From contig JAHJEO010000018.1 of the NCBI GenBank assembly GCA_018825305.1, forward strand, positions 186,001 through 250,000: a stretch of 64,000 bases of DNA, read 5' to 3'. Below, one piece after another: positions 20,310 through 28,694 of the stretch. Position 1 is the first letter of the stretch. Each line of letters starts with the position of its first letter. The position numbers and the translations under genes are program-made. The notes below the pieces were generated by a model. The model did no database searches. It saw only the letters and a list, made by a program, of their open reading frames with translations, and was not told the DNA's origin. Source of the stretch: Gammaproteobacteria bacterium (lineage in GTDB: Bacteria; Pseudomonadota; Gammaproteobacteria; Burkholderiales; Rhodocyclaceae).

Positions 20310-21328
20310 ACCACCTCGGCGAAGCGCAGCACCTTCATCGGCGGATAGCGCTGTAGTTCCCTGGCGACGCGCATGTTCACCAGAAAGGAAAAATTGCGTG
20401 GCGCCATGATGGGAATGTCGCGTGGCGCCACCTTGCCGATCAGAATCTTCTCTGCCTGGGCCGCGGTCAATTGGCCAACGGTGTAGTAGCGATTGACCAC
20501 ACCCATCAGTGCCTGCGAGTTCAGAACCGGCGCCTCGGCCGCGGCGAGGACCGGAATCCTCATAGCCGTCGCGGCGGCGGTGAGCATGTCGCGTTGAATG
20601 TGGAGAAAAGTATCGGGGGGCTGGTAGAGCAATTGGGCTCCGGCCTTGCGTATCCCGGCCATCAGCGGTGCGATGCTTGCCGGATCGGGGGCGCCGTCGC
20701 GCAGGCCGACCTGCCGTTCGATCAGGGTGAAGTCCTCCGTTGCCGCCAGTCGCCTGAGGCTCGCCACGGTCAGCCGAGAGTTTTCCTCCAGCGGGTTGTA
20801 GATCACGGCCAGCCGGGAAAACGGCAGGTAGCTGCGGGCTGCTTTCAGCTGGGTCTCCACCGGGACCAGGTAGCGCGTGCCGGTGACGTTGCGGCCGGAC
20901 GATTGCAGATTTGGCACCAGGCGGCTTTCGACCGGATTGGAAACGATCATGAAAACGGCCGCCGTATCGACGATGTGGCGGGCGGGATCGACCGCGTCGA
21001 ACGGCCCGAGTGCTTCGAGGCTGACCGTGGTTCCCCAGGTGACCAGCAGATCCGGTTTGTCGCGGCGCACCCGCGCGATGTGATCGAGCAGGCGTCGCCT
21101 GTCGGTGGCGGCGTCGAGTATCTCGACATCGGCCGGAATCTTTCGTGCCGCCAGATAATCGTGGAAGCCGCGACAGGCATCTTCGCAGCCGCGATAGACG
21201 ATCATGGCAATGCGATAACGGCTGGTCCGATCCGCTGCCGCTGTCGCAGCCGAAGTAGCAGCCGAAGTCGTGACCAGTCCGCCGATCAGTGCGACGATGA
21301 TGGCCGCGAAGAACCGAATCCTGCTCAT
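20294..21328 (-). CDS. ABC-type periplasmic substrate-binding protein (ABC_sub_bind family), orphan
   Basis: The 344-aa product has a signal peptide (residues 1-33, hydrophobic ...FFAAIIVALIGG) and a two-lobe binding fold. Family-like segments are KPDLLVTWGTTVSLEALGPF, GRNVTGTRYLVPVETQLKA, LAVIYNPLEENSRLTV and the C-terminal AEKILIGKVAPRDIPI. These match the PF04392 group of binding proteins (tryptophan-type or uncharacterised ligands). No ABC permease or ATPase lies nearby. Its ATG overlaps the stop of the HAMP-MFS gene by 4 bp (ATGA), so it belongs to a signalling operon rather than an ABC transporter. Ligand unknown. Confidence 0.8.
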   Translation of the reverse strand: MSRIRFFAAIIVALIGGLVTTSAATSAATAAADRTSRYRIAMIVYRGCEDACRGFHDYLAARKIPADVEILDAATDRRRLLDHIARVRRDKPDLLVTWGTTVSLEALGPFDAVDPARHIVDTAAVFMIVSNPVESRLVPNLQSSGRNVTGTRYLVPVETQLKAARSYLPFSRLAVIYNPLEENSRLTVASLRRLAATEDFTLIERQVGLRDGAPDPASIAPLMAGIRKAGAQLLYQPPDTFLHIQRDMLTAAATAMRIPVLAAAEAPVLNSQALMGVVNRYYTVGQLTAAQAEKILIGKVAPRDIPIMAPRNFSFLVNMRVARELQRYPPMKVLRFAEVVQVGK

Positions 21329-23238
21329 GGCACGGTGGTGGCCGGCCGGCGACGCAGCGCCAGGGGCAGGGCGGCCGCGGCCACGGCGACGATGCCGCCG
21401 ATGATGACCAGCGTTGCCTGGAAGCCGAACGCCGCGAGCAGCGTGCCGGCCAGCAGCGGGCCGACGACGCTGCCGGCGCGCTCGATGACCCGCATGGCGG
21501 CGAGTACGCCGGGCTGGCCCAGGACGGCAACGCTGCGGTGTCCGGCACCGAGCGCCAGCGCGAACGTCGGCGCCGTCGCCAGCGTTTGTCCGATGCCAAG
21601 CGCGATGACCGCGAGCAGCAGGGCTGGCATGCCATCCAGAAAAAGGAATGCGAGGCTGCCGAGACCGGCAATCGCGCCGCCGCCCGCGACGAGGGAAAGC
21701 CCGAGTCCGAAACGGCGAGCGAGATAGGCGCTGACCGGGTTGCCGAATGCCATCAGCAGGTAGTAGAGCATCACCACCCGGCCTATCGTTGCCGCATCGC
21801 TGCCGATCCGGGCGAGATATAGCGGCACGATGAGGAACAGCGATCCGGTGAGGATCAGTTTGGCCGGAATGGCGGCGCCCAGCATGACGGTCATGAATTC
21901 GCGATCGGCCAGCAGCAGTCGATAGCCGGAAATGCCCGCAACGCCTTCGTCCGCCGCAGCCGAATCCGCCATGCCGTTCCCGGCATGGCGCGGGAAAAGC
22001 AGCCATGACGAGAGCACCAGCAACAGCGATCCCCAGAAAACATGCCGATAGCCGACCAGGTCGGCAAGTGCTCCCCCGAGCGAGGAGCCGCATACCGCCG
22101 CCACCATCACCGCCCCGACGAATATCGACATGGCCTGGGTACGGTTTTCGGCCGTGGTCATCTCGGCGACATAGGCCTGGCAGGCCAGGGTACCCAGAGC
22201 GTAACCGGCGGCGATCAGGATGCGCCACAGCAGCAGGTCGTAGAGGCTGTGGGCCAGTGCCAGGCCGAAAAATCCAACGGCGGCGAGGCCAACGCCCCAG
22301 CGGAACAGGTGCGCCGATCCGACGCGGCGTACACGACTGCCGGCGAACAGTGTGCCGAGGGCGACGAAAAGCATGAATGCGGTGATCGGCAGCGCGATTG
22401 CGGCCTGCTCCGACAGCCCCGGGATCGGCGCGTAGAGTTCCTGGACATAGAGCGGCAGGAATGCGCGCGACAGTTCCTCCGCCAGGACGAATACGAACAT
22501 GGGGGCGCGGATGTCGGTCACGGCTGCTGCTCGATAGGGCACGACGGTGCCGTGCATATCGCTTGCCCGGTTGCGGAGGCCATCGAGACGCCGATTGCAC
22601 AGGTCGATCAGTTGGCCAAGGGCGCCGCCGGCCCCAATTGCGACACGGCGGGAATAATCGCCGCCGATGGCGGCGCGCATTACCCCGGCAAGCGATTCGA
22701 GCGGGATTCCCAGCAGGCGATTCACCAGCAGCGGCAGCAGTTCCATGGCCAGCAGCAGCGTGACCAGCAGTACGATGGCGGCGTCGGCGAATATACCGAG
22801 AAGCTGGTTGCGGACGTAGCCGGCCCGAACGCCGACGTTTATCGTCGCGCTACCGTCGGCGATGGCGTGATGCAAGGTGCGGATGTCGGTATCGGCATCG
22901 GGGTGCTGCCGCTGATACAGGATGGCACCCCCGGTCGTGCTGACCTCGACGCGAGCCAGTTCGGGATTTCCGGCGAGGACGTCGTCAAGCAATTGATCCA
23001 TCCCCTGCAGCGCATCGAGCGGGATGCCATAGCCGACGGCGCGTTCGATGTCGCCCTGCAGCGACCGGGCGACGGCGAGCGACTTGGCATCGATTTCGGG
23101 CGCCAGGCGCTGCTCGAAGATGTATGCAGAGTAAAAGGCAAAAGCCATTGACGCCAGCAGCAGGACGATGCCCGCCATGGTGAACAGGCGGGATGCGATG
23201 CGCTTGCCGGGCGCGGCTTGTTGTTGTCGGTCCGTCAT
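21325..23238 (-). CDS. Fusion protein: periplasmic sensor + HAMP + MFS transporter
   Basis: The 637-aa protein has an unusual layout. A first membrane helix (residues 16-39) is followed by a periplasmic domain (40-145) containing AVGYGIPLDALQGMDQLLDD, a second helix (149-171), and a HAMP-like linker (172-224, LVNRLLGIPLESLAGVM). From about residue 240 a full 12-helix major facilitator domain follows, with FVALGTLFAGSRVRRVG and VAEMTTAENRTQAMSIF-type loops. The architecture suggests that ligand sensing gates or tunes transport, or that the transporter acts as a receptor. It is coupled by ATGA overlaps to the sensor gene upstream and the binding-protein gene downstream. Substrate and direction are unknown. 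Confidence 0.8.
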   Translation of the reverse strand: MTDRQQQAAPGKRIASRLFTMAGIVLLLASMAFAFYSAYIFEQRLAPEIDAKSLAVARSLQGDIERAVGYGIPLDALQGMDQLLDDVLAGNPELARVEVSTTGGAILYQRQHPDADTDIRTLHHAIADGSATINVGVRAGYVRNQLLGIFADAAIVLLVTLLLAMELLPLLVNRLLGIPLESLAGVMRAAIGGDYSRRVAIGAGGALGQLIDLCNRRLDGLRNRASDMHGTVVPYRAAAVTDIRAPMFVFVLAEELSRAFLPLYVQELYAPIPGLSEQAAIALPITAFMLFVALGTLFAGSRVRRVGSAHLFRWGVGLAAVGFFGLALAHSLYDLLLWRILIAAGYALGTLACQAYVAEMTTAENRTQAMSIFVGAVMVAAVCGSSLGGALADLVGYRHVFWGSLLLVLSSWLLFPRHAGNGMADSAAADEGVAGISGYRLLLADREFMTVMLGAAIPAKLILTGSLFLIVPLYLARIGSDAATIGRVVMLYYLLMAFGNPVSAYLARRFGLGLSLVAGGGAIAGLGSLAFLFLDGMPALLLAVIALGIGQTLATAPTFALALGAGHRSVAVLGQPGVLAAMRVIERAGSVVGPLLAGTLLAAFGFQATLVIIGGIVAVAAAALPLALRRRPATTVP

Positions 23239-23990
23239 CGGCGCGAGGTCCCGTCAGGCGCGGGCGCAATGCCAAGTTCCGCGGCAACGGTCGCGCGAGC
23301 GAAGTCCGCAGCCAACGCCTCAAGTGAATCCGGCGGGGTGTCACCGCCTTGCGCGTTGCCGGCGACGATTTCCCGGGCCTGCTGGATCGCACGCTCGAAC
23401 GGGGCCACGATCCTGCCCACGATGACGACGACGGCCGCGAGCAGCAGCACCACGAGGACGGCAGCCGCCTGCACCACGAGCCGGGCGGCTTCTGCAACAA
23501 GGCGCCCCTGGGCATCCTGGCGGGTTTCGATTGCCAGCAGGCCGACGTTCCGGTGCAGGGGGTCGGTCAGGGTCCAGGCCGTCACCGGGTTGCCGCGCCG
23601 GCTGGTCCATCGCCACTCGCCGCCGTTCGAGCGTTGCCGCAATTCGGTCGGCGGCAGGGAAATGTCCCCCGCATCGCTTGCGGCAGCGGAAAACAGCAGA
23701 TGTCCAGGCGTCAGTTCCAGGTCGATCACCGCAATCGCCGCAATCTGCGCGTCGGCTGCCGCGGCGCGGTCGACGATGGCCTGAATGCCTTGCACGTCGG
23801 CCAGCGGCAGGCCCAGAGTGAGGGCATTCTCGATCGCCAGCCGGGCATCGTTCGACGTCACCTGCACCCGCGCCGCCGTCACGGCTTGCAGCTGCCGCTC
23901 GAATTTGTGCAGGCCGAGGAAGGCGAGCAGCCCCAATGACATGAGCAGCACCAGGAACATCGCGCCGCCTAGCGTCCAGGTCAATCGCAT
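23235..23990 (-). CDS. Membrane sensor protein with periplasmic domain and HAMP-like linker, no output domain
   Basis: The 251-aa protein has membrane helices at residues 5-27 and 170-192, an extracytoplasmic domain between them, and a HAMP-like C-terminal segment (VAPFERAIQQAREIVAGNA) without any kinase, cyclase or MCP module. Its periplasmic region (ALTLGLPLADVQGIQAIVDR) is clearly related to the one in the downstream HAMP-MFS fusion (AVGYGIPLDALQGMDQLLDD), so they probably sense the same kind of signal or form a heterodimer. It is the first gene of the three-gene minus-strand operon and is divergent from the adenylate cyclase. Confidence 0.7.
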   Translation of the reverse strand: MRLTWTLGGAMFLVLLMSLGLLAFLGLHKFERQLQAVTAARVQVTSNDARLAIENALTLGLPLADVQGIQAIVDRAAAADAQIAAIAVIDLELTPGHLLFSAAASDAGDISLPPTELRQRSNGGEWRWTSRRGNPVTAWTLTDPLHRNVGLLAIETRQDAQGRLVAEAARLVVQAAAVLVVLLLAAVVVIVGRIVAPFERAIQQAREIVAGNAQGGDTPPDSLEALAADFARATVAAELGIAPAPDGTSRR

Positions 23991-24030
23991 CGGCAGTGAC
24001 CTCGAGTGGGGGAGGGCGTTCCGACGGCGA

Positions 24031-24060
24031 TTGGGAAGCGCTGTATCATCGGGGCATTAT
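24031..24060 (+). promoter_or_regulatory. Possible promoter of the adenylate cyclase gene
   Basis: TTGGGA (24031-24036) and CATTAT (24055-24060) are separated by 18 bp in the 91-bp divergent interval before the cyclase ATG at 24082. The shared interval could allow joint control with the divergent sensor operon. No operator palindrome is obvious. Confidence 0.35.
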
Positions 24061-24081
24061 TTCACAGGGATTTCCGGACAG

Positions 24082-26220
24082 ATGCGTATCGGCCCGTTTA
24101 CGCTCCGGTTCAATATCACCTCCGTTTTCACGTTGCTGATCCTCGTGATTTCCACGGTGATCGTGTTCTATATCTACGAGAAGAATACGCGCTCCGTGCT
24201 GGTCCTCGCCAACAGCCTTATCGAGCGTACCAGCAAGCACATCGTGGAGCGCATCGATGCCTTCTTTCGACCCGTAGGCGCGGTGGTATCTAACCTGGCC
24301 GTGCTGGGACGCGATCAGGAAGCGCTGACCCGCAGCGGTGCGCTGTTTCCGCTTCTCGCTAATTCCCTGCGCGATTACCCGCAACTGCAGAGCCTCTACT
24401 TCGCCTTCGCCGCGGACGGCGATTTCCTACAGGTGTTCGCCGTCCCCGCCGACGTGCGCCGCTATGGGCCGAACGAGTCGGCTGTGCATCCCGATACCGC
24501 GTATGCCATGCGTACCCTGCGGCGTCGTGTGTCGCCGCCGACCGACGAATGGGTCTATTTCGATCGCTCCGGCCGCGAACTTGGCCGTGAGTTCGCCCGG
24601 ACGGTGTCCTACGATGCCCGCACCCGCCCGTGGTATCTCGCTTCGGTGCGGGAAAATCACTTGCACTGGTCCGACATCACCGTCTTCACTTCGACCCAGT
24701 TGCCTGGCCTGACGCCATCCCATCCTATCTTCCGCGAAGGCAAGCTGGTCGGGGCGGCGGCGGCCAACATGACGCTCGATCGCATCTCACTGTTTCTCGA
24801 GAACCTCGAGGTCGGAAAGAATGGCGTCGCCTTCTTCATGGATCGTGAAACCCGCCTGATCGCCTATCCCAACCTCGGCAAGGCCGTCCGCCGCGACGGC
24901 AACAGCGTCGTCCAGGCCAAGGCGGACGAGGTCGGCAACCCCTGGGTGGCGCAAGCGGTCAGGCACTACCGCGAGGGTCGCCGTGACCGCTTTTCCTTCG
25001 ATCACGAGGGGAGGGAATATCTCGCCTCCTTCACCGACATGCCATCGTCCTTCGCCAAGCCGTGGGTGATCGGCATCGTCGTGCCGACGGACGATTTTGT
25101 CGGGGACCTGAAGCGGACCAATCAGGAACTGGTCGTCATCGTTCTCATCGTGACCGCCATCGGCATCCTGCTGGTCGGCCTGTTCGCCCGGCTGATCTCG
25201 CGGCCGCTGAGCCAGATGGCCGAAGAAGCGGACAAGGTCCGGCGCTTCGACCTGGCGGACGACATCAGCCTGCGCTCGCGCATCGCAGAAATCCAGCGGC
25301 TGGGCGACGCCCTGGGCGCGATGAAAGCGGCCATCCATACCTTTGCCCGCTATGTTCCGCGCGAACTGGTGCGCGACCTGATGGCCTCGGGCCAGCCACT
25401 CGCCGTGGGTGGGCAAACCCGCCATCTCACGGTGATGTTCACCGACGTCCGCAGTTTCACCGGCATTGCCGAGCGGCTGCCGGCACACGAACTCATGCAG
25501 CATATTTCGGAGCACTTCGACGTTGCGACCCGCCTGATCATGGAGACCGGTGGCACGGTGGACAAGTTCATCGGCGATTCCGTGATGGCGTTCTGGGGCG
25601 CGCCGAATCTGGTCGATGAGCAGGGGGCGCGCGCCTGTCGCGCCGCCCTGGCGATCCGTGCCCGCATGGACGAACTCAATGCCGGCTGGGTCAGGGAGGG
25701 CAAGCCGGCGCTGTTCATCCGCTTCGGCATCCATGCCGATACCGTTGTGGTCGGCAACATCGGCTCCGCCGAAAGGCTCAGCTATACCGCGCTCGGCGAC
25801 GGCGTCGTGGTCGCCCAGCGGCTCGAGGGCATCAACAAGAACTACGGCACCCAGATCTGCGTCAGCCAGACCATCTACCGTGAGGTCGGCGACCGTTTCA
25901 TCCTGCGGCCCCTCGACTTTGTCGCGGTAAAGGGACGGCGCGCCACCGTGCTGATCTATGAACTGCTTGGCAGCAAGGGCGATGCGGTCGACCCGCTGGC
26001 GGCAACGGCAGTGCAAGTCGAGATGGCGCGGGCGACGCAGCGGGCATTCGACGCCTACTTCGAGCAGCGCTGGCAGGATGCCCAAGTCGCCTATGCCGCG
26101 CTGGCCGCCGGGCACCCGGACGATCCGCTGTTCGCCATGTTCGTCGAGCGCTGTCGCCACTATCTGGCTCATCCGCCGGGCAAGGGCTGGACGGGGACTT
26201 TTTCGGCGGGCGACGCCTGA
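24082..26220 (+). CDS. Membrane-bound class III adenylate cyclase (Cache-HAMP-cyclase)
   Basis: The 712-aa protein has a membrane helix (12-32), a large periplasmic Cache-type domain (about 35-335, with TRPWYLASVRENHLHWSD), a second helix (348-371), HAMP (372-425) and a class III catalytic domain (about 440-620). Metal-binding Asp residues lie in MFTDVRSFTG (D454) and FIGDSVMAFWG (D499). The Lys in DKFIGD and the Asp in LGDGVVVAQRLEG are the pair that selects ATP over GTP. A C-terminal helical tail of about 90 residues follows. It should make cAMP in response to an external ligand. It faces the sensor/MFS operon and precedes a STAS-like gene. Confidence 0.9.
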   Translation: MRIGPFTLRFNITSVFTLLILVISTVIVFYIYEKNTRSVLVLANSLIERTSKHIVERIDAFFRPVGAVVSNLAVLGRDQEALTRSGALFPLLANSLRDYPQLQSLYFAFAADGDFLQVFAVPADVRRYGPNESAVHPDTAYAMRTLRRRVSPPTDEWVYFDRSGRELGREFARTVSYDARTRPWYLASVRENHLHWSDITVFTSTQLPGLTPSHPIFREGKLVGAAAANMTLDRISLFLENLEVGKNGVAFFMDRETRLIAYPNLGKAVRRDGNSVVQAKADEVGNPWVAQAVRHYREGRRDRFSFDHEGREYLASFTDMPSSFAKPWVIGIVVPTDDFVGDLKRTNQELVVIVLIVTAIGILLVGLFARLISRPLSQMAEEADKVRRFDLADDISLRSRIAEIQRLGDALGAMKAAIHTFARYVPRELVRDLMASGQPLAVGGQTRHLTVMFTDVRSFTGIAERLPAHELMQHISEHFDVATRLIMETGGTVDKFIGDSVMAFWGAPNLVDEQGARACRAALAIRARMDELNAGWVREGKPALFIRFGIHADTVVVGNIGSAERLSYTALGDGVVVAQRLEGINKNYGTQICVSQTIYREVGDRFILRPLDFVAVKGRRATVLIYELLGSKGDAVDPLAATAVQVEMARATQRAFDAYFEQRWQDAQVAYAALAAGHPDDPLFAMFVERCRHYLAHPPGKGWTGTFSAGDA

Positions 26221-26272
26221 GGCGTGCTGCCGCTTGCGCTATATTGGCGCCATAGACAACAAGGGGCTTTTC

Positions 26273-26626
26273 ATGATCACCATCGACTATAGCGACAATC
26301 AGGTCTCGGTCGCCGTGCTCGGCGAATTCACGCTGGCCGACTTCAAGGAATTCGAGGAACTGATCCAGTTCAAGGTCAAGTTCGACGAGCCGGTAAACCT
26401 GCTGTTCGACCTCAGCGAGATGGCTGATTTCACGGTCGACATGGCGTGGGAGGAAATCAAGTTCTCGCGCGCCCACGGCGGCGATTTTCAACGCATCGCC
26501 GTCGTCAGCGACAGCGAGTGGGTGGCCTGGAGCGCCTGGCTGTCGCAGGCATTCGTCGCTGCCGACATGCGCGTCTTCCACGATGCCGATGATGCGGGCG
26601 CCTGGCTGGCCGGGTTGCCGGCATGA
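26273..26626 (+). CDS. STAS/SpoIIAA-like protein
   Basis: The 117-aa cytoplasmic protein has the alternating strand-helix pattern of SpoIIAA-like STAS proteins: MITIDYSDNQVSVAVLGEF, LLFDLSEMADFTVDMAW and RIAVVSDSEWVAWSAW. Members of this family (PF11964) bind lipids or act as partner-switch modules; the role is unknown here. An AAGGGG box lies seven bases before the ATG. Its stop overlaps the sulfurtransferase start (ATGA), and it follows the adenylate cyclase by 52 bp, so it may relay or modulate that signal. Confidence 0.75.
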   Translation: MITIDYSDNQVSVAVLGEFTLADFKEFEELIQFKVKFDEPVNLLFDLSEMADFTVDMAWEEIKFSRAHGGDFQRIAVVSDSEWVAWSAWLSQAFVAADMRVFHDADDAGAWLAGLPA

Positions 26627-27468
26627 GGACGACACTGGTCAGCGGTGACGAACTCGCCGCGCATCTGGACGATCCCGCCTGGCGCATCTTCGACTGTCGC
26701 CACGATTTGCAGGACACCGCCTACGGCGAGAAGGCCTATGCCAAGGGCCACATTCCCGGCGCGCTGTTCCTGCACCTCGATCGCGATCTTTCCGGCGAGA
26801 AGACCGGAGGCAACGGCCGCCATCCGCTGCCTTCGCGCGAGGCTTTTGCCGCGACGATGGCGGCGTGTGGCGTCGGGCCCGATACCCAGGTAGTCGCCTA
26901 TGACAACGAAGGCAGCATCTTCGCCTCGCGCCTGTGGTGGATGCTGCGCTGGGCCGGCCACGAAAAGGTGGCGGTGCTCGATGGCGGCGTGCCGGGCTGG
27001 CGCCGCGCCAAGCGCGAATTCGAGATTGATGTCCGCCACTATGCGCCGGCGCCGTTTGTGGCACGGCACGGCACCACGCCATTCACCGCTGACGATGTAC
27101 TGGAACGGCTCGATGACCGGCGTGTGCTGATCCTCGACGCGCGGGCGCCCGAGCGGTTCAGCGGTGAGGAGGAGAACCTCGACCCGGTCGGCGGCCACAT
27201 CCCCGGCGCGGTGAATCGCTTCTACTTCGACAATCTCGACGATGCCGGCTGCTTTTTCAAGACGGCCGAAGAACTGCGCGAGGAGTTCGACGGCGTGCTC
27301 GCCGGTCGTGAGCCGCAGAACGTGATTCAGCAGTGCGGCTCGGGCGTCACCGCCTGCCACAACCTGCTGGCGATGGAAGTGGCGGGGCTCAACGGATCGC
27401 AGCTCTACGTCGGCTCGTGGAGCGAGTGGTGCGCCGATCCGTCGCGCCCGATTGCCACCGGAGAGTGA
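26623..27468 (+). CDS. sseA: 3-mercaptopyruvate/thiosulfate sulfurtransferase (tandem rhodanese)
   Basis: The 281-aa protein has two rhodanese domains. The inactive N-terminal one contains DCRHDLQDTAYGEKAYAKGH. The catalytic one ends with the active-site loop QCGSGVTACHN. The CGSGVTA loop favours 3-mercaptopyruvate as sulfur donor, as in E. coli SseA. The gene starts inside the stop of the STAS-like gene (4-bp overlap). Its last 64 bp overlap the convergent queG gene. Confidence 0.9.
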   Translation: MRTTLVSGDELAAHLDDPAWRIFDCRHDLQDTAYGEKAYAKGHIPGALFLHLDRDLSGEKTGGNGRHPLPSREAFAATMAACGVGPDTQVVAYDNEGSIFASRLWWMLRWAGHEKVAVLDGGVPGWRRAKREFEIDVRHYAPAPFVARHGTTPFTADDVLERLDDRRVLILDARAPERFSGEEENLDPVGGHIPGAVNRFYFDNLDDAGCFFKTAEELREEFDGVLAGREPQNVIQQCGSGVTACHNLLAMEVAGLNGSQLYVGSWSEWCADPSRPIATGE

Positions 27469-28694
27469 TGGCCGTGCCGGGCCAGCGCCCAGGCCACGTG
27501 CTCGCACACCAGGGCTGACGGATGATCGCGCCGCGCTACCAGCGCGGCGATGATTTTCGGCGAGGTCGGTGCGTTGCCGAGCGCGACGGCGATATTGCGC
27601 AGCCAGCGTTCATGTCCGATGCGACGGATCGGGCTGCCGGCCAGTTTCTCGTTGAACGTCGCCTCATCCCAGGCGAAAAGTTCGGTCAGCGTTGCGGCAT
27701 CGAGGTTGTGGCGCGGCAGGAAATCCGCCTCGCGGGTCGCCGGCGCCTCGCGGTTCCACGGGCACACGGTCTGGCAGTCGTCGCAGCCGTAGATGTGGTT
27801 GCCGAGGCGGTGACGCAGGTCCTCGGGGATGGCGCCCTTGAGTTCGATGCTCAGGTAGGAGATGCAGCGGCGCGCATCGAGGCGATGCGGCGCCAGAAAC
27901 GCGTCGGTGGGGCAGGCATCGAGACAGGCCCGACAGCTGCCGCAGTGGTCTGTGGTCGGTGCGTCCTCTGGCAAGGGCAGATCCACGAAAATCTCGCCGA
28001 GAAAGAACCATGATCCGGCCGTGCGAGACAGCAGCAGCGTGTGCTTGCCGCGCCAGCCGAGCCCGGCGTTCTTTGCCAGTTCGCCTTCCATCACCGGCGC
28101 CGAATCGGTGAACACGCGATAGCTGAATTCACCGACGTCGGCGACGATGCGGTCGGCCAGCTTCTGCAAGCGGGCGCGAATCAGCTTGTGGTAGTCGCGG
28201 CCGAGGGCGTAGCGGGAGATCGCGGCGCGGCTTGCGTCGGCCGAAAAGTGCCGCCTTGCGGCGTCCAACGAATCAGGCTGCGCCAGATCGGCATGGCCGG
28301 CTGCCGCCGGCGCGTTGTCGGCGCTGGCGGGACGGCGCCCCGCCGCCGGGCCGCCCCAAGGCGGGGCAATCGTTGACCCGGAGCCGGCCTTGGCCGGCGA
28401 ACAACCGTCACCCCCTTCCCCGGGAAGGGGGGCGGGGGGAAGGGGGCTGTAATTCATGCGCGCCACGATCACCGCCCGGGTTCCCGGCACCAGCTCCGCC
28501 GGCCGCGAGCGCTTGCTGCCGTGGGCGGCCATATAATCCATCTCGCCGTGGCAGCCGGCGGCGAGCCAGTCGTTCAGCCCCTGTTCCGCTGTGCCGAGGT
28601 CGATGCCGGCGATGCCGATGGCATCGAAGCCGAGTTCGCGGCCCCAGTCCTTGATCCTTTTTGCGAGTTCCGACCAGTCATGCATGCCGGCCAT
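27405..28694 (-). CDS. queG: Epoxyqueuosine reductase with a repeat-derived insertion
   Basis: The 429-aa cobalamin- and iron-sulfur-dependent enzyme makes queuosine in tRNA. Conserved parts include GELAKNAGLGWRGKHTLLL-like residues, the two cluster motifs CGSCRACLDACP and CDDCQTVCPWN, and IRRIGHERWLRNIAVALGNA. E. coli QueG is 379 aa. The surplus lies between VARMNY (residue 82) and ISRYALGRDYHK (about residue 159), where a Pro/Gly/Ala-rich stretch of about 70 residues (SPLPPAPLPGEGG...) is encoded by palindromic repeats. The start may be ATG 28694 or 28685, overlapping the divergent tsaE start. Confidence 0.92.
   Translation of the reverse strand: MAGMHDWSELAKRIKDWGRELGFDAIGIAGIDLGTAEQGLNDWLAAGCHGEMDYMAAHGSKRSRPAELVPGTRAVIVARMNYSPLPPAPLPGEGGDGCSPAKAGSGSTIAPPWGGPAAGRRPASADNAPAAAGHADLAQPDSLDAARRHFSADASRAAISRYALGRDYHKLIRARLQKLADRIVADVGEFSYRVFTDSAPVMEGELAKNAGLGWRGKHTLLLSRTAGSWFFLGEIFVDLPLPEDAPTTDHCGSCRACLDACPTDAFLAPHRLDARRCISYLSIELKGAIPEDLRHRLGNHIYGCDDCQTVCPWNREAPATREADFLPRHNLDAATLTELFAWDEATFNEKLAGSPIRRIGHERWLRNIAVALGNAPTSPKIIAALVARRDHPSALVCEHVAWALARHGHHSPVAIGRDGSAHHSLHEPT
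28317..28445. repeat. REP-like palindromic block inside queG, including dispersed motif copy 3
   Basis: The block starts with GTCGGCGCTGGCGGGACGGC, a variant of the dispersed motif. It continues with GCCGCCCC-AAGGCGGGGC, CCGGCCTTGGCCGG and CCCCCTTCCCCGGGAAGGGG-type inverted repeats of the kind normally found between genes. It keeps the queG frame open and encodes a low-complexity loop. Confidence 0.7.

Noticed and set aside
21329-22600. Extension of the binding-protein frame far upstream through the MFS gene
   Set aside because: The extension is an out-of-frame Arg/Pro-rich shadow; the ATG at 21328 is followed by a proper signal peptide.
20471-23151. Long plus-strand frames opposite the binding-protein and HAMP-MFS genes
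   Set aside because: The minus-strand genes have clear domains, ATGA couplings and starts; the plus frames read as composition artefacts.
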